Below, piece by piece: positions 47,671-60,000 of a stretch of DNA of 64,000 bases (within the stretch, counting starts at the first letter, position 1; each line of letters begins with the position of its first letter). The stretch spans positions 40,673 through 104,672 of the forward strand of contig JBBBWG010003337.1 of NCBI GenBank assembly GCA_037176905.1, read 5' to 3'. The DNA is from Azolla pinnata (lineage: Eukaryota; Streptophyta; Polypodiopsida; Salviniales; Salviniaceae). The notes beneath the pieces were generated by a model that saw only the letters and a program-made list of their open reading frames with translations, had not been told where the DNA came from and ran no database searches. A program made the position numbers and the translations under genes.

Positions 47671-50605
47671 GACCTAATGATCGTTCACTGCATGAATGTG
47701 ATGGTATTGAGGGCTTATATCACAGCGCCAATGCGAGTTAATAATGCACTAGTCTGATGCAGTACTGCAAATCCTGTGATTATAATAGTTAACTTTAGCA
47801 CATCGTTGTGCTCCAATGATTATAAGTTACAATCGATCGGAGATGAAATTGCCCGATGAATCGATATCGATGATGATATTCGTGGCCGCGATGCCATCGA
47901 GTGTCGCGGAACATGATCGTAATATTGATCACTGCACTGTGAATCCTATCAAAATGATGAGTCAACAGCTCGGGATCGCCGTCACAATGCACCCAATTAG
48001 TATTAAGATGGTTTATGTCAATGATTGGGATCCGTTGATCATCAAATTGCCGTTAATAATTAATCGACGCAATCTAGAGAGCTGCACCAATGTTGGCTGA
48101 TACATGTTGCAGTAAGCTACGACAATCGACACTGATGAGCATGAAGTGATTAATGGACATTGCTGGACTTCTGACTATAATGATCAGCTTGCAGCGGTGC
48201 ACTTATAGCCCATTTGATTTAGGCACGCTTATACACTAGACGAGTGGATCAGCTAATGATCAAGTCCTCCTCATTGGCGCACCATAGTGCCGAATATATG
48301 CACACCTATAATATGATCTATCTATCTATCTATCATGAATCTACATGTGATCGATTAGATCGATCGATATTCCGAGTCCATGGTTTGTAATGATCGATCG
48401 ATCGATCGATTGCGCCGTGCACTCCACTCTTGCAGCCTTCCAATCGGCGCTATTAGAAGCTACCGATCGTCGCTAAATGTCATTCATTCATTTGGCATAA
48501 TTCGTCGATTCGATGATGCGTTGGGTAACCAAGGTAGGTGAGATGGTCCCTCTTCAACTCTCTTAGAATGGGGGGAAAAGAACCCAAAAAAAGCCGTTTA
48601 GCACTCCGCATCACCGTCTGATAATCCTCTTAAAACTGGCACACAATCATAGACACCAAGAACTGAATTCAGTCCCTTTCTCCTTTTCTTTTTCCTTCTT
48701 CGACAATTAGAATCGTTGACGATTACTAGAGATCGGAGGTTTTTCAACGGGGTGGAGCTGGAATCAGTGGGTTTCGGTGATCGGATGCCGACCTTTCGAG
48801 ATGTAATGTCAATTATAGCCACCTGCGTGGATCTTGGCCTTTGATCGAATCATCGGTTTTTGGTCTGGTGGCGCGAGATGCCGACAACCCAAGTTGCATG
48901 ATTGACCGGTAATTGGAGGCTTTGATCATTAGCAACGGAGTCTGAATCACCAAGCTTTCGACAATATCGGCCGATGAGATCCAGCTAAGCATTATTATAG
49001 TAATGCCCACCCCTTCGCTAGATCTAGCGCAAACGCCGTGGATAAAGGCGGATCGTCAGCTTGCGCACGATCGCGGCGCCATATTATCAGTCTTTTCTTT
49101 TCCGCGAATTCTCTCCTCCACCTCGTGGATCGAGCAAAGTTATGAAGGTGGATATGGCCTCGTGCTAAGGCCAGACTCTGGAAAGAAAAGGGAAAGGAAG
49201 AAAGCTGGCTCATGGATCAAAGGCTCATCGGATCGAAAGTCAGCCCAGCATTGCGAGCGAGCGAGCGAGCGTCGTTCCCCTCGATTTCCCGAGGTCTAGA
49301 TATTATCATAACAAGCACCCGATCGCTTAACTAATCGCAGTAATTACGATGCCAGTAGTAGTTATTCTAGCAGCCGTAACAGCAGCGGTAAATGTGATGG
49401 ATGATGACGACAACGATGAAGCCGACCCAAATCTTGAGCGCGCGCACGTTAGCAGCGCGTGCGCCGCAAAACCACGTTGCGATTCTTGAGTTTTCCTCTT
49501 CAACCAGCTCTTCTTTTCATAGCTGCAATCAGCTTTGTCTATGCATAATATATCTATACATATATGCAACATGGTGCAGCACAATGGAATTAGAAAACTG
49601 AGAAGAGAGCTTTTACCTCGCTGGCGTGCCTGGGCCCATCGATCGATCGATCGATGGATGAGCTCCTCCTAACTTGTGCACTTTTTCGCCTGCAGGTTGT
49701 TTCCTCTCCTGGCAATATTGGCGATGACGATAGCGATCACATTATCGATGAAGTGATCAAGAATCATCTTACCAGCAAATTAGCATCTCTCAGTGGCCGG
49801 TGTGCACCAGATCTAATTGCACATGGCATGTCTACCCTGTTCATGTTAATCAATCAGGGATCAACCAAGAATCAAACAAACCAAATGTATTCCATTTTCA
49901 TCGGGAAGGAGTTTGGTGTCCAGACCGCTAGTTTTAAGCACATTTCGTTGATGCATGCCACCATCTCTGCTTGATCCACAGCACATTCATCTCCCAACTT
50001 CAAAAGCATAGAAAGACCAAGTATTATATTAGGCACATAGGGATGAGCAAATCTCAATTACATACCAGTAATTCTGTGTCGCGGAGTGACCATACAGCAA
50101 GTCAAGGAATGAAGATGACAAACAGATACTACAGGTTATACATGGGCCATACCATCACCAAATCATCAGATCATTCCTTGCATTGTTCTATTGACACGAA
50201 GATGCCTAGATGCTGAACTTCCAGCTCATAGCCTCGCTCTGTGATGCGATAGCCGCTCGTCATTACTCTCCAAATACATTGTGTGAGGCCAGATAAGTAA
50301 GTTCTTGGGATGAGAATTTCTTGAAAAAACTCCCGCTTCTTATAGGAATTCTTAAAAAAGGTGGGCACAAACTTCAATTTGTGGAAAGAGCTTTCATTCC
50401 ATAAGAGAATTCTTTTGTTACACATTGGTATGGCAAAAATAGAATCACTTCCACAACTCAAAGCCGGCAAGGAGTACTACGTAAATTACATGACTCTGGA
50501 TTTTGTCTCAAAATTTGACTTTTCACAAACACCAGTGATCAGACAAGGAGTACATAAGATGGGAGAGAACACTTTCCAAGAGACTTAGCTCTCTAGTGTA
50601 ACTCT
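47671..50605. other. GATC-rich spacer, no gene recognised
   Basis: Between the TBL and CutA genes. Contains GATCGATCGATCGAT (48391), CTAT repeats (48318) and GCGAGCGAGC (49254). The part next to 50605 is probably CutA 3' UTR. Open frames at 49003-49299, 49654-49974 and 50171-50470 show no domain I recognise. Confidence 0.5.
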
Positions 50606-53600
50606 TTAAGATGACTCTGGGACTTCATCGGGTGTTTTTGTGCTATCATCGAGCCACTTGAGATATGCTGGATTTCCACCAATTATTGGCAAAGCAATAA
50701 CTTCAGGGACTCTAAAACCAAACGAAAATTTGAAATAGTGAGTTCCACATATTGAGGACAAGAATCAACAAAAATGAACGTCCTCACAGTTCAACCAAAA
50801 TGCTAACTTACTCATATTTATGGTTTTTGATAACATGTTGGATTAAATCTTCGAGCAAGGATTTCCTTGTTTTAATTATCAAAAGAACTTCAGAGTCTGT
50901 TTCCACCTACGGCAATCCAAACAAAAAATTTCCAAGTTACATTCCAAAGTGTAATCCGCAATTATTGAATTGAACCCAACACTGCCCAGTTCCATAAATA
51001 AAAACAAAAACTGTGCGCTTTGATTTTGGGTTTGCTTAAACAATTGAAGTTTTTAAGCTTCACAAACTCTATGTCATTTTGTGTGCAATTATTACTTGCC
51101 AAACACATTAACTAGTTCTTTAGTATGTGTGCATATTATTTGCTAAGTGTCAAAAGATAATAAAAAAATCAGATTCCCATGGTTTGAGTTCATAACATCT
51201 AAAAATGGTACAGGTTTAGACAGATATGGTTTGAGTCTAAGACCTAAAAAGAAACCAAACCAAACTGAACAATTCTGGAGTGCTAATTCCACACCTGCAT
51301 GCAATTTAAATAGTGTAAATAGATGAACCAAAATATAAATGTACCTTTCCTTCCCACCAGTATGTTGACTCTACCCCTGAAGAAGCAACAAATAAACACA
51401 TCTCAAAGGAAGTAAAATGTTTGAATCAGACACAGAATTAACTTGGAATGCTGTCTTATCTGTAAAAAAAGGTTAGATTGCATCGACTTCATTCAGATAC
51501 TGCAATGGACAGGGTTAACACCAACTAGGTATGACATGAATACTAAGGCCAACCCTGAGGGAGCTCATGATTCTATTGCAATACGATGGAATCACACACA
51601 AAAGATGGACTGCTTAATCCAAGAGCAACCAATGTCTTGTTACCCTGTTTTTTCCACTATTATCCATCCATACCTAGATTTCCACTAAATTCACAGAGTT
51701 TTCCAAGAAGCTCCCATTGACACTATAATAAACATTTTCTTGACATGATATTAATTATCGACCCAAAATTTTTCCTTTTATTTCATCATACTTCCCACAG
51801 TACTCCTTGTGCAATTACTCAAAAATCGAATTCAACTTCGTCAAATAGGCATAGCTTCTCAAACGGCAGACATAATTGGAGGAAAAGTGACTGGTTGAGT
51901 TAATATAATTTAAAATCGCGCCTGCAAAAGGCATTGGATGAGATAACAAAAGCTTCAGGGTATGTGGGGAAATTAAACAAAATTGTGAAGACTATTTCAG
52001 AAATTTTGAACGTTTTTTCTTGTACAGCATCTGTTCATCCATCCTAAATACACCTAACCCTTCAATTCTTCTTCCTGGAGGGCAGCAATATCATCCATAC
52101 TAAATACATCTTACCTTGGAAACAAGTCAAGTGTCTCCAAGAACTTCCTTATGTACAGGAAAGGTGTGTTACTATCTAGATATTTGCAGAAATGCAGCAA
52201 TTCTTAAATATCATGGATCACATTCTCGTGCAAATAATTGGAACATTGGATACATAGAAGCCAATTGCTGTATTTACCTGGAACTTGGTTAACACATGCT
52301 GCAAGCTTTGCATTAATGATAGTTTTGGCTAGATCCTTCCCTGTACAAGCAAGAACAGTGATTTGAATATGTAACATGCCATCAAAATAAGGATGAAACA
52401 CGGTTTATCTGAGTTCAGCTTTGAAGATGGAAAGCAAGGGAAAAAACAATGATTTCAGAGAACAAGACATCTAGAGACATCATTATCATTTTTGGTAACC
52501 ATGGGGAGAAATCGACGAACTTACTGGATCATTTAAGGGTATTGTGATATGTATATCTCACTATACCTTCATCTTTGTTCGCCACAGTCACATAGACGAC
52601 AACATGCTTGGTTTGATTCTCTTCTGCCATTGCCTGGAGTCGAGAGGTTGACAAATTTCTATACAGAGGTACACTCTTACTGAAAGCCTGTTTTCCTCAA
52701 ATCAGAAGGACAAAAACATATAAACTTGCTTCATGATACAAAAACATATACATGCATACGTACATACAATGCGACCATGCCCTGTCTTGCAGTTAATGAA
52801 AGAAAAACCAAATGAAATGTGATTAATGATATTCACAACGAGGATATGGAACCCCTGATCAGTTTCGTTCACATGTGCAATTATAGAGAAAGAAAAAGAC
52901 TTGCATTAAGAAAAGGAAACTCAATGATCAACAGACTTTTTCCAAACACTTTGATGGTAGAACCCTTGATTAGTCCCCTCTGCACATGTGATTGTAGCGA
53001 ATGCGACTAGGTAGCATTTTATGGAAGTAACATACAAACAATATTGAAATTATGTAGCAATTACACATTGCACAGGAAGGCTAATTGTACATGTTATGGG
53101 GGAGAGCCTAATTCCAAATTTCATTTGCAATTTTTTTGCCATTTCAAAGATAGGAACTGTCAAAAACTTGAAACTAAAATGTTGCAATGCTGACTTACAT
53201 AATATTGTTTACTATAGAGCTGATTATCCTTTAAGCAACTAAGAAACACATCTTTAGTTTGTGAATTTTTTAATTTTTAGAAATGTTTCTTATATGCATC
53301 TAGAATTCATAGATGCTTAGATTCAAAACATGTGTAAATATGCTGCATCTTCTGGAAGTATCAATTTTACTCTAACTCCTCCGTAAAAACAAAATTCATG
53401 TAATTGCATTTTGAATGCTCAAGAAAATTGTGAAGCTTGCTGAATAGCATCAAGATAGCTTTCAGGTAGACTATCCTGTTGATAACTTTCTCGTTTGCTT
53501 CTTGAACAAACCAATCTTGATCACGATGACAGAGTTTGAATTGGTCTCTTGTTTCCTTTAGCATGATCTGGAAGTGGGGAGGAAACTTTATTTTGGTGTT

Positions 53601-55119
53601 CTTAAGGGGTGATTGTGATGTTATCCCAAAGTGAAACTTCACATGCATCTATATATCCAAAAGTGAACTAGGGGCAGGCTCATTTTACCCCCGTGAGGAA
53701 ACCATCTAGGCAATGTTATCTTGAAAAGCAGTGCTAGATGCATAAGAGTTGTGGTCATTGAGAGGTCTTCCTTTGGGGGGAATATGAAGTTCAGTTCCAG
53801 TCGTAGAAGATAAACTGTAGATCGTGTTGGTCGTCCCAACTTCTAATTGCTGGACATTCTTTCTTAAACATATAATGCAAGAATAAGATTTTATAATATA
53901 AAATACATAGTGGGAAAAAGGTTCTTATTAATTGGTCTTTCGTGTTTTACTATTCTGAAAAATCAATTTCAGAAGCAACAAACGTGAAATTTGATTCACA
54001 GGCTTTAAGAAAGGAATCAACAAGTTCTCATCAGCAAGTATTACTTAATATATCTAATTAAACAGGATAAAAGAATGAAATTTGATTCATGGTCTTCTTA
54101 GAAAGGAATAAGAACACAACTTCTCTTTCATGTTTTCGTAAAAATACTTTGTTGCAAAAAATAAAATTACAAAACAGGGAGCTCATTATATGGAAAAATA
54201 TACATGTGTTTCTTTGTGCATGTACGTATGTGAATAAAACTGTGATTTTCTTGCTCAGAATGGAACTACATGAAAATTCTGATGTGCATTTCAGATGAGC
54301 AATAAACTATATTGAATCAAACAGAATGATAGGAATAAGGATTTTTCATGTTTTGGGAAACATGTTGTATTGCATCAATTAAAACAAGAAAATATGAAAT
54401 ATTATGTCTACGTAAACACACATGTGTTTGTGTACAATAATGTATGTGAATACGAAATTTTAGCTCTCAGAATGAAAGCATAAGAAAATTCTGAAGGAAT
54501 TTATGGGCATTCCATACAAGCATCCAAGTGAAGGAAACAAACTCACTGGTTTTTCATATCCAAGAAACAGATAGAAACAGGCTAATAGCAGATCGGATAG
54601 GAAAATATATCCATTAGATTCAAGGTTTCGCATAAAGGAATTCAAAGGCTTCAGCCCTTTCACGTTTTGAGCACAAAAGCAGGGCAGTTCACAAAATAAG
54701 ATATTTGAATTCGCGGACATGAAATTCCATAAAATACAATAATCAAACGATCCTCATCTGTTACAGATCATAGCTAGACAAAACAATCAAGGAGGAAAGA
54801 AGATGGATGAAATTTGGCACAAGCTTTTCAGAAGATGGATGGATTCCCCGTAAAGTCATCGAAAGCTAAGTTGAAAACCCAACTTTCTTTCACAAGTCCG
54901 GGGGCAAAATGAAGCAAATCAGAGCAAAAGGGGAAGGCAAATGTTGGGGTTTTTCTGGCGATTATCTCTTCTAAACAAGAAAAAAAAAAAAAAGAGAAAA
55001 AGGAACAAATCAAAGGTGCTTACCTGGTAAGGGAGATGGGAATTGGCTCTCTGCAGCGAGAGGCAAGTCTGTGTAAACGTCAGAAGAGCTGGAAGAAGAA
55101 GAACCCTTGAACCCACCAT
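50606..55119 (-). CDS. CUTA: CutA1-type divalent-cation tolerance protein
   Basis: Small trimeric protein of the PII-like fold; binds copper in vitro, true role unsettled. Minus-strand exons 55119-55024, 52687-52567, 52340-52278, 51376-51345, 50906-50812 and 50711-50606 join in phase to 170 residues. The CutA core runs from HVVVYVTV (about 60) through KLAACVNQVPGVESTYWWEGK and ETDSEVLLIIKT to VPEVIALPIIGGNPAYLKWL. Residues 1-59 are an N-terminal extension: a hydrophobic start (MVGSRVLLLPALLTF) followed by a Ser/Arg-rich part, consistent with a plastid or secretory targeting sequence; plant CutA is known from chloroplasts. An in-frame Met (MAEENQ) just before the core could start an untargeted form. 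The 2.3-kb first intron separates the targeting exon. The core is firm; exon 1 is inferred from phase, splice sites and sequence type. Confidence 0.92.
54095..54500. repeat. Imperfect duplication (about 235 bp) in the first CutA intron
   Basis: Two diverged copies (about 54095-54290 and 54335-54500) share AGGAATAAG, TTTCATGTTTT, ACATGTGTTT, TATGTGAATA, CTCAGAATG and GAAAATTCTGA in the same order. A weaker related stretch lies just upstream (53980-54030). Confidence 0.65.
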
Positions 55120-55142
55120 TTCCCTCTTCCCAAAATGGATCC

Positions 55143-55720
55143 CTCGTACGTATATGTACGCATAGAGCTCATGTGTGGTGTGTATGTATGTGTGTCTGTA
55201 TGCATGTATGTATGTACGTACGTACGTACGTACGTATGTATATGTGTGAAGGCATGTATGTATGTTTGTACGTACGTACGTATGTATGCATCTATGTATG
55301 TACGTACGTATGTATGTTTGTAGTGTGTATGCATGTATGCATGTACGTATGTGTGTGTGTATGTGTGTGTATATGTATTGTATGTATGTATACGTATGTA
55401 CGTACGTATGTAAATATGAATGTACGTATGTATGTTTGTATGTGTATGCATGTGCGTATGTACGTCTGTGTATGTATGTATGTGTGTATTGTTTGCATGT
55501 ACGTATGTATGTTTGTGTGTGTGTGCATGTATGTATGTACGTGTGTGTGTATGTATGTGTGGATGTATTGTATGTACGTATATGTACATCGTACGTACGT
55601 ATGTATGCATATAACTCATGTGTGCATCGAATGCATGTGTGTGTGATGCATGCATGTATGTGTATTCTACATAGAGCTCATGTGTATGATGTGCGTGTGT
55701 ATATGCATGCATGCGTGCAA
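55143..55720. repeat. TGTA/CGTA microsatellite immediately upstream of CutA
   Basis: About 580 bp of TATG, TACG, TGTG and CATG units, starting 24 bp upstream of the CutA start codon. ACGTACGTACGTACGT (55217) and similar blocks are self-complementary. Open frames through it (His/Thr/Tyr or Cys/Val/Met) are artefacts. Confidence 0.95.
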
Positions 55721-56103
55721 TTGGATATACCACCATGTATTTTAGCACTCCCATGTAATGGGCATGTATGAAAAAAAAGGCCACACGAATTGCTGCAATT
55801 CATGAGCCTGCTTGGTTGCTCATCGCAAATGAATTAATTCGCTCTGATTCGCAGCATCAGTCGGTGCACAGCTAACAAGCTTGAATCGACCTGGAAAAAG
55901 CCCACTCGACGAACGCCAGCAGCGATCAGGGAAAACAAGGACTGAACGTATTCATTGTTGATCGCCCAATTCAAATCGATCCCGTAAGAAACTGTGTCGC
56001 GATTAGATTTCTTGTTTTAGCCAGTTGCCACTGTCAACTCTAAAAAACAATTCATTCATTGCACCATATATAGATATTGTAAATATACTATAATATGGGC
56101 AAA
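55721..56103. other. Spacer between CutA and the rhomboid gene
   Basis: Divergent intergenic DNA that should hold the CutA promoter if the microsatellite is transcribed leader. No gene and no defined site recognised. Confidence 0.45.
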
Positions 56104-56510
56104 TTAGATCTAAATTTCGAAATTTAGGGTGAGAGACATGAAAGAAAAAGTAAAGTTGTGGCAGAAATCATGCAGGGACAAACAAGAGCGATCGCTTACA
56201 TAAAAAAGCTTATAGCTTTCTGGCATGATATCCGATTTGAGAGTTCAAATAGGTGAATCAAAGCTAACGAAGTAGGCTATGAGAGGCTTATTAGATCTAA
56301 ATTTCGAAATTTAGGGCAAGAGACATGAAAGAAAAAGTAAAGTGGTGGTAAACACACACGCAAGGACAGACAGGAGAAAGAGTAAAGTTATAGCACAAGT
56401 CAAACAAGAATAGAGAAGAGCGGCCGCCTGCATCAAAAAGCTCACAGCTTCCTTGTATGATATCGGATTTGAGAGCTCAAATGCATGAATCAAAGCTAAC
56501 GAAATATACA
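56104..56510 (+). repeat. 187-bp imperfect tandem duplication upstream of the rhomboid gene
   Basis: Copies start at 56104 and 56291 with TTAGATCTAAATTTCGAAAT and end in GAATCAAAGCTAACGAA. The first block holds a perfect palindrome, AAATTTCGAAATTT. The second copy has a roughly 30-bp insertion. Confidence 0.9.
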
Positions 56511-57021
56511 TATACAATAACTTAGGAAACATATTTTCTATTTTGGTTTGGACGAAACATATTGATTTGTTGCATAACAAAAAGATATATAGATAGATAC
56601 ATTTTTTTATTTCACTTTGAAGCTTCGGTAGTGCATCTAACCTTCACCTCGAATGTCGTGAATTATTTGTGCAGATCATATAGTGGGTCTATATATATAT
56701 ATCCAAAGATTTTTGCAACTGATCGATCCATCCATGTCAGATCGTACATACCAAATCATCGGAAAGCTAGATAGCAAATCAGATGAAGTTCCTTAGAGAA
56801 TTTCTTGATGTAGCAAACAAGATGCTGAAATCAGGTTTTGGAAATGTAGTGCTAAGAATGGTTGGGTTTGGCTACAAATATGTAATTTCAGAGAAATGTG
56901 GGTCTACTTCTGTCAACAAGTTTTCCCTGAACACAGAGAGCATCGATCAGCAGAGAGATCGAGTGATTTGGTTCCAGAAGAAGAGGAGGAAGAAGAAGAA
57001 GAAGAAGAAGAAGAAGCGGAG

Positions 57022-60000
57022 ATGAGGTCGAATATCGTCTCAGAGGTGAGTCACGAACTCCTGACATTTCCTCCGTTCCTTTCCATCTTCCTTCGTTGAA
57101 CAGAACCTTTTTTTTTCCCTCTCCCCCCCCCCCCCTCGTTTTGCTCCGAAATGCTCCGAAAATGTATTCCGAGAAGTAATCACAGGCCATGGACGCCTTC
57201 GATGGGTTCTTTTGCTCAATGGTTTTGGCGTATAGGCTCATTAAACAGTGGTTATGGATGCTCTGATGGGATCCTTTTCAATGATTTTAGCACACAGGCT
57301 CGTTAAACACTAGGATTAGGAGCGAAGGGATCATGGCTGTCTTCTTTTTTGAATCTTTTATGAATGATCCATCGCCCATTTCGAAAGAATGTCAAGCAGA
57401 TCGTTTTGGGCCATAGCCAATTTATGACAATCATCGAAACAGATTTAGGCCATGTATTGCTAAAACGACCAAGCTCCCAAATATGTATATAGGCAATCTA
57501 CATCCTACCATAGAAGTGAATTCAGTAATTTTTGAAAGCGTTTCATGAAAACTTTCTCTCTGTGATAATAGGACGAATAAACAGAATTCGGGAATAATAA
57601 ATCTTTTTTACTACTATCGAATGTGAGGATCTTGCAGAAATACAGGGATGCTTACAATATTTGTCCTTTCCGTCCTTATTGGAAAGCTACAGATGTCATA
57701 ATTGAATTGAACTTTTTTAAATAACTGGAAATGATGAAATAAGATGTATGAACAGACATGTATTGGACCAAGAAGGAGAAACTGCAAACCATCTTTTGGC
57801 TTGATGAAAATAATCTGTTTCAGGCAAGCTTTGGGACAAGGATATCACAATGGTGGTCATCAATACCGTTCGTTACAGGAATACTTGTCATTATATGTGG
57901 AGCCATATATGCTATATGTTTGCTTATCGGTTATGATTCCTTTGTAGAAGTGTGTTTCCTTCCAGGAGCAGTTACTGCACATTATGAAGGTAAGTTCTAC
58001 TACCATGACATAAAAATCACACTTTTCGTACTGTCAGTTTCTAAATTCATGATTGTTTTCAGTGTACAGGGCATATACAGCAACACTCTTCCATGTTTCA
58101 ATTCTACATGTGTTGTTCAACATGATGGCATTAGTGCCCATTGGTAGTGGCCTAGAGCGAATCTTGGGATCTGTTAGATACTCCCATATATTGTTTCTGA
58201 TTGCAACAAGCAATGGAATATTGCACTTGCTCACTGCCCTTGTTATTGCTCATAACCCGATTCACCCATACAGTTCCCTTATGTACCAATGCAGTGTCGG
58301 ATTTTCTGGTATGATTTTTGCTTTGATAGTGATGGAAACAAGTCTAAGTGGAGCACAATATCGGAGGTAAACTGGGTTTGACTGAATTGCGCTTTGTAAA
58401 TTGGTCGGTCATACCTTAAACTATCCTCTTTCTTTTTATTCTTCTTCTGTCTTGCAGCATTTTTGGTCTTTTCAATGTCCCTGCAAAATGGTGAGTCATT
58501 TTGCTTTCTAAAAGATCAAGTATCCCTTGCTGCTGCTTTTTTGCAAAGGGGTCTAAATACAAATGTTTGGCAGGTATGCTTGGATTTTGCTCATACTGTT
58601 CCAGATCTTGATGCCTAATGTGTCTTTGTTGGGGCATTTGTGTGGCATCCTATCAGGGTTTGCATGTTGGTTCATTTCTTATCTACCAGTGTAAAACTAT
58701 TATGAAAATCTTTAATATAAATATCTAAAATATGACAAAGTTTTAGCTTCTTGTCGCAACAAAATTTGATTGTGTGTTTCACGCAGATACTTATGGCCTA
58801 TTCAATCCATTACTTTTTGGTTCATCTACTTACTCTGCAATTGAAAGCTCTTGGATTATTGTAAGTGGTCAATCATTGATTTTGTGAGTACATCTGCATA
58901 TTGAACTGACATTTACAAAACATGAGACTGATAGCCCATATAACTATGTGCTCAGTCATGGGATAGATGAATCCTCATTACTCTTTATCATGGTTCTCAT
59001 CATTTTTATAATTAATGCCATGTTGTATTATATTACGGGGTATTATTATTCGCCAAAGACTCCTCATTGAAATCAAAATTATGCTGCCTTATGAGGAAAA
59101 GGAGATACGAGCTATTCTCATTACACATTTTGGCAGGCAAGCTGTGTGAGAAGACCTGGATTCATTGTTGGTGGCGGGGTTCCAAGTGCATCCCTTCCGA
59201 CAATTGCTCCTATAAGCAGGTATTTAAGTCATGCAAATTTTGCTAATTGGGTTCGGCTGTCTATATACTTTTTTTTGCACTGTTGTTTATTGATTTTGAC
59301 AGCAATGGTGTTGATAATCTTTGGAGGAACATGAGATCCTGGCTTCCCCAAAGAGAGACTCGAGTAGATGAGGTATACGTTAACACAGAAGAAGGCCCAA
59401 ATCTATGGTTTGAGGAGTAACGATTTTTTTGCAACAGAGGTTTCCAGGGAGGGGCCGAACTCTTGCTGATGGAGTTATGCCTTCAACTAGAGAAGCATCA
59501 GAGCCAGATTCTGGTTTGCAGGCAAGATTACTTGAAAGAGATATCCCTGATGCCAATCTAGAACCGGTTACAGTGCAAAATTCCAGGTAGGATGTCACTT
59601 TGGGTCCTTCAGCTTGATTCTGAGGATGGGCTTTCTTCTGAAAGATACTTTTGAGGAAATATTGCATAACATTCTATGGCCTAAATGTTTTACTGTTTGT
59701 TCTTCACACTTGTAATCATTTCACTGATGTGGGATTTGTGAAATTCAAGAAATGGCGTAGGACTGCTCCACCTTTATAAATGTCTAAGGACAATAGCTCT
59801 ACTCTAACATAGTGACATCAGTGGAGGTATTATCAAAACAAGTTTGTGTATATTTTTCTGACATGTACATTATGTCAGGTTCTAACACTATCCTTTCCGA
59901 TCTCTGGATTTGTGTTCCTTTATGGCTCGCTAGAAACAGCCTCTTGATTTTTCTTTTACAATCCGGTATTGAGATTCTTTAGATACCTACTTTATTTTCA

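Noticed and set aside
49654-49974. 106-codon open frame (MDELLLTCALF...)
   Set aside because: No domain recognised, no supporting splice partner; kept as spacer.
55080-55784. 234-codon His/Thr/Tyr open frame upstream of CutA
   Set aside because: Microsatellite artefact and out of frame with CutA.
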